From Bacteroidales bacterium (lineage in GTDB: Bacteria; Bacteroidota; Bacteroidia; Bacteroidales; Tenuifilaceae), in assembly GCA_013141385.1 (NCBI GenBank), contig JABFRB010000016.1, forward strand, positions 288,080 to 352,079: DNA of 64,000 bases. The letters run 5' to 3'. The stretch's first letter is position 1. Every line of letters begins with the position of its first letter. Under the pieces are notes generated by a model that was not told the origin of the DNA, searched no databases, and was given only the letters and a program-made list of their open reading frames with translations. The translations under genes and the position numbers were made by a program. Shown one piece after another: positions 57,305 to 63,873 of this stretch.

Positions 57305-57376
57305 AGGAGTTCCGAACTTTTAAAAAGTTCGGAACTCTAGGGTTTATTTGTTGGAATTAATCTTTAGTTCGGAGGA
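57305..57376. repeat. GTTCCGAAC palindromic element with tail, copy R2
   Basis: GAGTTCCGAACTTTT (57307-57321) / AAAAGTTCGGAACTC ending 57337, then a tail GGGTTTATTTGTTGGA and TTAATCTTTAGTTCGG. It ends about 5 bp before the stop codon of the MNT gene, the same arrangement as R1 beside the PIN gene. Confidence 0.8.
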
Positions 57377-57380
57377 GGCG

Positions 57381-57695
57381 TTAAATATCTATCTTTACTC
57401 CATATTTTACTATCTGATTTACAATTGGAATACTAAAATCAAACTCTTCTTTAGTAAAGGCGTGAGGTTCAATTAAAGTTTCTTCTCCTTTGCGAATTAC
57501 CATTAGTTTTACTTCGGTTTCAAAAGTGTGACTAACATTACTATTGAGAACAATGGCAATATCTATATCGCTATTTTCATGCTGGTTACCTTTTGCATAC
57601 GAACCAAACAACCAAGCTTCAGAAAATCCCAAATCAGAACTTTGAACTCGTTGTAAATAACTTTTGCTAATCCTTAAAGCATCGCTTTTATCCAT
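57381..57695 (-). CDS. MNT-type nucleotidyltransferase antitoxin
   Basis: 104 residues with the minimal nucleotidyltransferase motif GSYAKGNQHENSDIDIAIV (GS-x10-D-x-D, about residues 31-48). In MNT-HEPN systems such enzymes nucleotidylate the HEPN RNase toxin to silence it. Its start overlaps the 3-prime end of the HEPN gene by 22 bp. It appears intact although the HEPN gene is broken. Confidence 0.87.
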   Translation of the reverse strand: MDKSDALRISKSYLQRVQSSDLGFSEAWLFGSYAKGNQHENSDIDIAIVLNSNVSHTFETEVKLMVIRKGEETLIEPHAFTKEEFDFSIPIVNQIVKYGVKIDI

Positions 57696-58072
57696 ATTCT
57701 ACAGTCTTTAATTTTATCAATCCACTCTGCTGTAAAACTATCCGTACAAAGTTGATAAAAACTATGTTTGTAATCATCGTATCTTGCATTAATATTGAAT
57801 CTTGAGATGCTGTCCAAAATAATTTGATGTGATATATCAAGGTCAATATTAGCTTTCTCACAAATTCGTCTCAAATCATGAATCATTGGAGGGAATTCCC
57901 CTTTTGATTTTACATATAAAGCTTTAAGTAGTTTTTCAATCACCAAATGACCCATAAACAAAGCCCAATTGTTATTTTGGGTTTTTTATAAGTCAATCAT
58001 TGTCTTGAAATCATTATCTGAACTTTCAATCCAATAATTTATAATACGTTCTTTATCAAATTCATTGCCCAT
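57674..58072 (-). pseudogene. HEPN-domain toxin with premature stop codon
   Basis: The full HEPN frame starts ATG at 58072 (MGNEFDKERIINYWIESSDNDF-type opening) and is interrupted by TAA at codon 29 (57988-57986). It continues in the same frame with KTQNNNWALFMGHLVIEKLLKALY to 57674. Family members read DLYK at the stop position, so a Tyr codon has become TAA by one substitution. The RNase-type R-x4-6-H motif survives in the distal part (RYDDYKH). Restart at TTG 57961 or ATG 57955 would give a fragment lacking the first helices. Partner of the MNT gene downstream. Confidence 0.8.
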
Positions 58073-58099
58073 ACACAACTGAAAACAATATCATTAACA

Positions 58100-58107
58100 C
58101 AAAGGTA
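58100..58107 (-). promoter_or_regulatory. Candidate -7 promoter box (TACCTTTG) of the HEPN/MNT operon
   Basis: Minus-strand TACCTTTG, 28 bp before the ATG at 58072. It supports that ATG, and not the fragment start after the stop codon, as the original start of the HEPN gene. Confidence 0.45.
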
Positions 58108-58188
58108 TCAATTTTTTCATTTCAAACTAGCTGCGAAAATATGTTATCGGTTAATGCCTTATAGCTGATTCATACCCTAACCTTTCGA

Positions 58189-58827
58189 ATGCCGTTACCT
58201 TAAGGTTATTAAACTCTAGCAGGACCTTTGGACTCTGCTAGGTTAACCAACTTGTTTGACCTTCCAGATTCGTAAGAACTGGAAGAGTCAATGGTAAAAT
58301 TGAATGCAGTATATCTTCGTATAACTCCCATCCATTAAATGCTATACGGTAAGCGTTCCGTACTTTTTTAAACGGAACTCTAGGTTTTAAATGCCGTTAC
58401 CTTAAGGTTATTAAACTCTAGCAGGACCTTCGGACTCTGCTAGGTTAACCAACTTGTTTGACCTTCCAGATTCGTAAGAACTGGAAGAGTAAATGGTAAA
58501 ATTGAATGCAGTATATCTTCGTATAACTCCCATCCATTAAATGCCATATGGTAAGAGTTCCGACCTTATTAAAAGTTCGGAACTCTAGGGTTTTAATGCC
58601 GTTGCCTTAATATTATTAAACTCTAGCAGGACCTTCGGACTCTGCTAGGTTATCCAACCTGTTTGACCTTCCAGATTCGTAAGAACTGGAAGAGTTAATG
58701 GTAAAATTGAATGCAGTATATCTTCGTATAACCCCGTCAGGGTTTTGAACCCTGACGGGGTTACTCACTCCCATCCATTAAGTGTTATACAGTAAGAGTT
58801 CCGAACTTTTTTAAACGGAACTCTCGG
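58189..58827 (+). repeat. Three-copy tandem array of a ~203-bp structured element
   Basis: Copies begin at 58189, 58391 and 58596 with ATGCCGTT. Each contains hairpin A (CTAGCAG/CTGCTAG; 58418-58424 with 58437-58443 in copy 2, capped by CTTCGG in copies 2 and 3 and CTTTGG in copy 1), hairpin B (CTTCCAG..TTC-GTAA-GAA..CTGGAAG; 58463-58487 in copy 2, identical in all copies) and a terminal palindrome of the GTTCCGAAC family (58352-58384, 58554-58586, 58795-58824). No open frame runs through it. It lies between HEPN/MNT and the methyltransferases. Confidence 0.85.
58730..58762. repeat. 33-bp perfect palindrome inserted in array copy 3
   Basis: 15-bp arms 58730-58744 and 58748-58762 (core CCCCGTCAGGGTT / AACCCTGACGGGG) around TTG. 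The palindrome and a few flanking bases are absent from copies 1 and 2, which read straight from CGTATAA into CTCCCATCC. Confidence 0.85.
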
Positions 58828-58874
58828 GTTTATGTGTTGGGTTTAATCTTTAGCTCGGATTGCAAATCCGAGCT
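58795..58874. repeat. GTTCCGAAC palindromic element with tail, copy R5, plus AGCTCGGATT hairpin
   Basis: AGAGTTCCGAAC ... AACGGAACTCT (58795-58824) with the tail TTTAATCTTTAGCTCGG as in R1 and R2. The tail end here forms a 10-bp hairpin AGCTCGGATT (58852-58861) / AATCCGAGCT (58865-58874). It lies about 95 bp beyond the stop of the small methyltransferase gene. Confidence 0.75.
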
Positions 58875-58907
58875 ATTGGGGTTATTTGTTGTGGTTAATC
58901 TAGAATA

Positions 58908-58922
58908 TCAGGCTCAGCCTGA
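58908..58922. repeat. TCAGGCT-C-AGCCTGA hairpin
   Basis: Perfect 7-bp inverted repeat with a 1-nt centre, 46 bp beyond the methyltransferase stop. No T-run on either side, so probably another interspersed palindrome. Confidence 0.45.
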
Positions 58923-58968
58923 AAGAATAGATTCAACTTAGTCTGAGTCAAAGACTGAACGGGGGTAA

Positions 58969-59847
58969 TTATTCTTTCGGTTTTCTAAAATTAATGATAT
59001 TCTGATGATGGTGATTTATTTTATAAGCATAAGGGTAACCAAATGGATACAAGGGTTTCACTGGTTGTAGTAAAACAGTTGTGCCTTGAAACTCAAATCC
59101 AATTTCTTGCATAAGTCTTACCATATCACCTTGAATAAACACTTCTTTTTTATTTATAGTAAAGTCACTTATTATTATTGTGCAATATTTACCGCTTTTT
59201 AATACAGTATAGCATGATTTCATTATCGATTGCAATGATTTGAAAAAGTCAGAATATTCATCAAAATTACCTAAATCATTTTCTATGTCAGAATAATACT
59301 TTATACCATCTCTAGCACCAATTCGATAAGCTTTACCATTGTTATTCCTAATACCTTTCGAATCATTTCTCAAAATATTATGATACGGTGGTGAAGTAAT
59401 TATATAATCAATATCTGATAAGTTTTTTACTTCAACATTTGAATCTCCAACAATATATTCGTAATTATTTACATCAAGTGCTTCAAACCTCTCTAGTGCA
59501 ATTTTTTTATATTCTGCATTTAAATCAATACCAATGCAATAACGACCAATTTGATTAGCTGCAATAATTGATGTTCCGCTACCAACAAAAGGATCAAGTA
59601 CCTTCATACCTTTCTTTGTGAACATCTCAATATTTTTCTGGACATCTCGAATTAAGAATGGTGCCGGATGCTTATATGCTCCTTTGTCTTCATTAATAGG
59701 TTCTGTTTCCCAAAAGCTTTTTGTTCTTATTAACCATTCCTTTCCAGTTAAATCATTTAAATTATTCCTAGGATCATATTTACCTGGTTTATTCTCTTCT
59801 GATTTTGGCTTTCTCGGTCTTTTATTTGACTTTATTTGCTTACTCAT
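58969..59847 (-). CDS. Site-specific DNA methyltransferase (N4/N6 type), 292 aa
   Basis: Amino-methyltransferase. After a basic N-terminus (SKQIKSNKRPRKPKSEE) comes the SAM-binding motif VLDPFVGSGTS (about residue 80-92), then IGIDLN and the catalytic TSPPYHNIL near 150. Motif I precedes motif IV. SPPY suggests N4-cytosine or a related amino target. Its start overlaps the end of the large methyltransferase gene by 8 bp, so the two are translationally coupled. Two coupled methyltransferases are common where the recognition site is asymmetric. Confidence 0.88.
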   Translation of the reverse strand: MSKQIKSNKRPRKPKSEENKPGKYDPRNNLNDLTGKEWLIRTKSFWETEPINEDKGAYKHPAPFLIRDVQKNIEMFTKKGMKVLDPFVGSGTSIIAANQIGRYCIGIDLNAEYKKIALERFEALDVNNYEYIVGDSNVEVKNLSDIDYIITSPPYHNILRNDSKGIRNNNGKAYRIGARDGIKYYSDIENDLGNFDEYSDFFKSLQSIMKSCYTVLKSGKYCTIIISDFTINKKEVFIQGDMVRLMQEIGFEFQGTTVLLQPVKPLYPFGYPYAYKINHHHQNIINFRKPKE

Positions 59848-62260
59848 TTACCTTTCTCGAAATTCTAATTAATTCATTTAAATCTACTTTTGAGTAACCT
59901 GATGCCTTGGACAGATCACTATAAGTAAGATAACACCAATTTTGATTCTCAAAACCATATAAAAAATATGGGTCTTTTATTCTTAACAACTCCATTTCTC
60001 TTTTATCTGGTATCACCATAATTTTTGGAACTTCATTTCCAAGATTTGACGCTCTTTGAATAGCGGAAGTAAAATCAGTACTATTTTCAACTTCAAAAAC
60101 ACATTTAATTTTAAGTTCTTCATCAATCCATAAAGCATCAATCATTTCAACTCTATTTAAAGCTTCTCTTTTGATATCTTTAATGTTTTTTAATGCTAGA
60201 TAATCTGCAAATGTAGATAAAATTTTGCCATTAGAAGCCAACTCAGGTTGCTCCCTTCTTCCAACAAAAGTTTTGTGTTTAGCCTTATTCCCAATTTTAA
60301 TAATTACCTCAATAATCCTTGTGTGTTGTGTGATTGATTGTAATGTTTCATCTTTAATTTTCCATTTTTCAGAAGATTTATATGCATACTTGCTAATAGT
60401 ATCAACTATGCTTCTAGGGTCAGGAGTTAAACCATTTGGAAAAGTTTTAAATAATTGCCCTATAATATCATCAAATTTGACTGAAACATTTTTTCTTAAA
60501 ATTGAAATAATTAAATCTTCGACTCTTCTATCTAAGGGCAAGTCAGGGAAATTAATATAATCATTTGGATTGTTAAACCACCAGAATTCACCAGCCTTAT
60601 TTTTTTCATTTTTCCAAGATTTAAAAACTTTACCCTCCCCACAGTTTTCTATTAATATTTTTTCTATTTCCTTCTTGTATTCATCTGGTTGGAAGAATCC
60701 TGCTTGTAATAATTCTGGAATTAATCCACTCGTTAAAATAGTCAAAGGAGTTGGTTGATTTCTTTCAGCAATTATGTCAATTGCTTTTTGTTTTATAAAA
60801 TGCTCTAACCCTGATTGGTCATCAGAAAAGTCTACATCCCTATGTTTAACACATCTAATATAAAAATCAGCACCAGATGTTCCATATGGGTTAGAAACAT
60901 TTGATTCACCAGACCTTTTATTATATTGATGGGTAATTTTATCAAATTTAAAACCAGAATATTTTACAGATCTAACAAAATCATTCCATTCTTCAATTTT
61001 TTTATGATGAAATGTAACGACTAGATACCCCTCGTCTTTAAGAACCCTATGTATGTTTTTAAATGCATTTTCCATTCTTCGACGATATTCTGGTCGTTCT
61101 ACGCTTCCTTTTTTTATTGTAATTTCTGGTCTTAAATCTGGTTCATACTTTATATCTACTTTTTTTAACCATACAAGCCAAATAAGGCTTAAATCCATAT
61201 AATATACTAAACCAGCATAAGGAGGATCTGTAATAATAAAGTCGATAGAATTTTCAGGAATATAATCAGCTAAATCAGCAATATCAATAGCACCATAATT
61301 AATGTCAGCTTTTCTATTTATTTTCTTATTCTTCTTAGCATCATATATTTTAATTCCATTAGGAAACTTTTTTTTAAAATCCTTAAGTGCAGATACAATT
61401 CCCTGCTTTTCCAGACAAGAGCGTCTAAAAACCACAAATGGATTTTGTTCCATTGACCTTCTCCTAATCATATAATCTGCACGCCCCCAACTTCCAGAAA
61501 AGTCTCTGTTAGATTTTGGATTTCTAGGTACAACCATTTTAGAGCAAAGATGTAATGTTTGGATGAATCCAGATAAAAGCTGAATCTTTACATTGTTATC
61601 AGATTCATTTGTTATAATACTAAAGATTTTTGATAAAATGTATAAGTTCCTTCTTGTCCATAAATTTTCAAATGAATCACCACCTATATCTTTTATAAAT
61701 TTATGTGTAATTGATGGATTGACCGGAAATTTATCCGTTGGAAACCAGAAAGGAATACTAATTTTATTCTGGCTTTCTGTTATATTTATTATGTTTTTAT
61801 CAGGTAAAATCGAAAATGATTCTTTCCCTGTTTTTAAAGAAACTCTTGCTATTTTTCCATCTTCCCATTTATAATTAAAAATTGTCGCTTCATTACCATT
61901 ATAATTGGTGATAAAATGCTCCTTGTAGACTGAATCCAATGACATTTCTTTTTCTATTTTATTGAAAGTTGCTTTAAATTTACTTTCATTAAAATCTGAA
62001 CAGATTGATTCAATAGTAAAGCATGTGATAGGATTTAAATCAAAAGCGATTGCTTTTCTATTACTTTTTACGGCCTCGAATGCAGCAACAGAGCTACCTG
62101 AAAACGGGTCTAAAACTATATCGTTTACGTCCGAATATGCCTCAATAAATTGTCTCCAAATATTATGAGGTTTCTTTCCCCAATATTTAGTTGCTTTATA
62201 CATTGGCGGTCTTACGCTTTCTACTAAAGCATAATTTATGTGTTTTATTTTTTTTGTCAT
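59840..62260 (-). CDS. Large DNA methyltransferase with possible nuclease-like C-terminus, 806 aa
   Basis: N-terminal KYWGKKPHNIWRQFIEAY leads to SAM motif VLDPFSGSSVAAFEA (about 47-60) and IAFDLNP. The catalytic ITDPPYAGLVYYMDL is at residues 343-355 (D345-Y348), predicting an N6-adenine or N4-cytosine enzyme. After about residue 500 a separate region follows, with winged-helix-like segments. It also has DALWIDEELKIKCVFEVENSTDF, where D708, E723 and E725 are spaced like a PD-(D/E)xK-type core. If that is a nuclease, gene and downstream methyltransferase would form a self-contained restriction-modification unit. The nuclease reading is tentative, and no other endonuclease gene is present. Confidence 0.82.
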   Translation of the reverse strand: MTKKIKHINYALVESVRPPMYKATKYWGKKPHNIWRQFIEAYSDVNDIVLDPFSGSSVAAFEAVKSNRKAIAFDLNPITCFTIESICSDFNESKFKATFNKIEKEMSLDSVYKEHFITNYNGNEATIFNYKWEDGKIARVSLKTGKESFSILPDKNIINITESQNKISIPFWFPTDKFPVNPSITHKFIKDIGGDSFENLWTRRNLYILSKIFSIITNESDNNVKIQLLSGFIQTLHLCSKMVVPRNPKSNRDFSGSWGRADYMIRRRSMEQNPFVVFRRSCLEKQGIVSALKDFKKKFPNGIKIYDAKKNKKINRKADINYGAIDIADLADYIPENSIDFIITDPPYAGLVYYMDLSLIWLVWLKKVDIKYEPDLRPEITIKKGSVERPEYRRRMENAFKNIHRVLKDEGYLVVTFHHKKIEEWNDFVRSVKYSGFKFDKITHQYNKRSGESNVSNPYGTSGADFYIRCVKHRDVDFSDDQSGLEHFIKQKAIDIIAERNQPTPLTILTSGLIPELLQAGFFQPDEYKKEIEKILIENCGEGKVFKSWKNEKNKAGEFWWFNNPNDYINFPDLPLDRRVEDLIISILRKNVSVKFDDIIGQLFKTFPNGLTPDPRSIVDTISKYAYKSSEKWKIKDETLQSITQHTRIIEVIIKIGNKAKHKTFVGRREQPELASNGKILSTFADYLALKNIKDIKREALNRVEMIDALWIDEELKIKCVFEVENSTDFTSAIQRASNLGNEVPKIMVIPDKREMELLRIKDPYFLYGFENQNWCYLTYSDLSKASGYSKVDLNELIRISRKVNE

Positions 62261-62301
62261 TTTTATTTTATGTTCTTACTCCTAATTTCACACAATTCGT
62301 A

Positions 62302-62328
62302 TATAAATGTGCCAAAAGTACATTTATA
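62302..62328 (-). promoter_or_regulatory. Operator-like inverted repeat over the methyltransferase promoter
   Basis: TATAAATGT (62302-62310) / ACATTTATA (62320-62328), perfect 9-bp arms with a 9-bp spacer. The spacer contains the minus-strand -7 box TACTTTTG (62320-62313). A protein bound to the arms would cover the -7 box. The methyltransferase ATG is about 50 bp downstream. Confidence 0.5.
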
Positions 62329-62482
62329 CACCTCCATAATGAAATGTATTATGCACCTTCTGGTAGCCTTTCTCAAAGTTAACCAAAATTATTAACCCTC
62401 AAAAGGAATTTAATTGTTTAAGTAATTTGTAACTTGGTTACTCACTTTTCCACCTTCACCTCCCAAAATCCAAAAATCACCC

Positions 62483-62839
62483 AACTACATTCCCAAGTCA
62501 CTTACCTATATCGAAAGCATTACTTTCTACATCGAAAGCATTACTTCCTAGATTCCCAAATCACTTTCCTACATCCAAACCATTACTTTTTAGATAGAAA
62601 ATTGACTTTTCTACATCCAAAGAATTACTTCCTACATTCCCAAGTAATTCCCCTATATCGAAAGCATTACTTTTTAGATGGGAAAATGACTTTACTACAT
62701 CGAAAGGATTACTTCCTACATTCCCAAGTCACCGTCCTATATCGAAAGGATTACTTCCTACATTCCCAAGTCATCGTCCTATATCGAAATGATTACTTTC
62801 TACATTAAAAGCATTGCTTTATATATCCAAATGAAAGCT
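62483..62839 (+). repeat. 17-unit tandem repeat, 21-bp period
   Basis: Seventeen consecutive 21-bp units without any insertion or deletion. Two main unit types alternate irregularly: CCTATATCGAAAGGATTACT type and CCTACATTCCCAAGTCACCG type, plus variants with TTAGATGGGAAAATGACTT. The plus strand stays open from TTG 62434 to a stop at 62806-62808 and would encode heptads such as YRKDYFL and HSQVTVL. There is no ATG, and an open frame is expected for any 21-bp repeat lacking a stop. Coding status undecided. Confidence 0.85.
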
Positions 62840-63055
62840 TCCAATATAGGGATGGTACTTTTCTACCCTGCTGGGTTAGCGGGGAGATGTTTTTTTAACG
62901 TTTATTATGAAATAATTCCCATGTACAGGCCGTTATGTAGCATAGTTGTTGTTATAACCTTTCTATGAAGGTTAGCCAACTACTAATACCATTTTTAGCT
63001 TACGGCTTTGCTTTCTATTAAATGATTGTTTTACTTAACTCTTAAATTTTTTACT

Positions 63056-63424
63056 ATGGCGTACAAGAAAAGAAGTACCTCATTGGAACAGGAAAAGGCG
63101 CAGAATCGCCTTGATGGCGCAAAACTGTTCGAAACCAATATTAATTTTGGTAGGGGACTTACCGAGGCGGACTACTCCAACCAAATTACCCTAGTGGATA
63201 CCTTAACCAAGGAGTATAATACCCTGCTTACTAAAGCGGATGGGGTATCGACTCAGCTTGATAGGGCGGAAAAGGATTTGGCTGAGCTCTCCACTCGTTT
63301 CCTAAACGCAGTGGGTGCCAAATACGGTTACGATAGCGTGGAGTACGAGAAGGCAGGTGGCGTTCGCAAGAGCGATTATAAGCGCACCTCAAGGAAAAGT
63401 ACCAGTAAAACTTTAAGCGAATAA
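63056..63424 (+). CDS. Small conserved hypothetical protein (YG.DS.EYE.AGG.R.S type)
   Basis: 122 residues from the ATG at 63056 (an in-frame TTG at 63026 is less likely). Mostly helical: a basic N-terminus, LDGAKLFETNINFGRGL, a coiled middle, then the C-terminal signature KYGYDSVEYEKAGGVRKSDYKR and a Ser/Lys/Arg tail. I recall proteins with this ending in Bacteroidota and cyanobacteria, all without known function. Its GC content is higher than that of its surroundings. It stands alone between the 21-bp repeat and the CCCC/GGGG repeats. Confidence 0.75.
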   Translation: MAYKKRSTSLEQEKAQNRLDGAKLFETNINFGRGLTEADYSNQITLVDTLTKEYNTLLTKADGVSTQLDRAEKDLAELSTRFLNAVGAKYGYDSVEYEKAGGVRKSDYKRTSRKSTSKTLSE

Positions 63425-63458
63425 ACCCCAACCCCTTAAGTTAAGGGGCTATAACAGA
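63424..63458 (+). repeat. AACCCCAACCCCTTAA hairpin repeat, copy a
   Basis: CCCCTTAA / TTAAGGGG hairpin followed by ATAACAGA, starting directly at the stop codon of the small hypothetical gene. Same type as 63545-63580 and 63681-63716. Confidence 0.75.
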
Positions 63459-63499
63459 GTGATGTTGTAGTAATCATTTTTGTTTGATAGTGTAAAATA

Positions 63500-63516
63500 T
63501 ATCGCAATTTGCGATA
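63500..63516. repeat. TATCGCAATTTGCGATA palindrome, copy 3
   Basis: Perfect 17-bp palindrome around a central T, followed by TTGAGATAAGGGTG, resembling the flank of the copy at 55729-55745. Confidence 0.6.
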
Positions 63517-63544
63517 TTGAGATAAGGGTGTGATGGCGGAAGAA

Positions 63545-63580
63545 TTAACCCCAACCCCTTAAATAAGGGGCTTTAACAGA
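63545..63580 (+). repeat. AACCCCAACCCCTTAA hairpin repeat, copy b
   Basis: TTAACCCCAACCCCTTAAAT then AAGGGGCTTTAACAGA; nearly identical to copy c. Confidence 0.75.
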
Positions 63581-63635
63581 TCCTACAACTACACTCTTTA
63601 ATTTCAATAATCATTGTAAACATAGTGTTCAATTA

Positions 63636-63670
63636 TACCCCCTTTTTTTAAGGGGGCAGGGGGTTTTTCT
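63636..63670 (-). repeat. CCCCC/GGGGG hairpin repeat, inverted type, copy d
   Basis: TACCCCC ... AAGGGGGCAGGGGGTTTTTCT. The reverse complement starts AAAAACCCCCTGCCCCCTT, related to the AACCCCAACCCCTT copies, so it is the same family in opposite orientation. Confidence 0.7.
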
Positions 63671-63680
63671 CTGACACGGA

Positions 63681-63716
63681 TTAACCCCAACCCCTTAAAT
63701 AAGGGGCTTTAACAGA
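63681..63716 (+). repeat. AACCCCAACCCCTTAA hairpin repeat, copy c
   Basis: Same 36-bp unit as copy b, 136 bp further on. Confidence 0.75.
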
Positions 63717-63823
63717 TTCTGGTGTTTTGTTTGATTATTCTTAAAAAGGAAAAGGAGGGCTAATTGAGTATTGTAGTTGAGGTTGTTTTCGAAAGAAAGT
63801 TAAAGAGTATGCGAAAATCTGTT

Positions 63824-63858
63824 TTACCCCCTATTTTTAGGGGGCAGGGGGTTTTTCT
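63824..63858 (-). repeat. CCCCC/GGGGG hairpin repeat, inverted type, copy e
   Basis: TTACCCCC ... TAGGGGGCAGGGGGTTTTTCT, matching copy d. It ends 15 bp before the left end of the insertion sequence. Confidence 0.7.
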
Positions 63859-63873
63859 CCAGCTATTTCCGAG

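Larger units (their letters stand above)
62261..63055. other. Gene-poor stretch left of the small hypothetical gene
   Basis: Holds the operator-like site (62302-62328), the 21-bp tandem repeat (62483-62839) and about 215 bp of unremarkable sequence before the next gene. Confidence 0.6.

Noticed and set aside
58189..58827. Integron attC sites
   Set aside because: No integrase, no cassette genes between the units, and the unit ends do not show the attC core sites.
58908..58960. Terminator of the methyltransferase operon
   Set aside because: Hairpins are present but no T-run follows on the minus strand.
62434..62808. 124-codon protein of heptad repeats
   Set aside because: Starts only with TTG and has no known domain. 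A 21-bp repeat free of stops stays open by default, so I list it as a repeat, not a gene.
62483..62839. CRISPR array
   Set aside because: The 21-bp units abut one another with no constant repeat alternating with unique spacers, and no cas gene is near.
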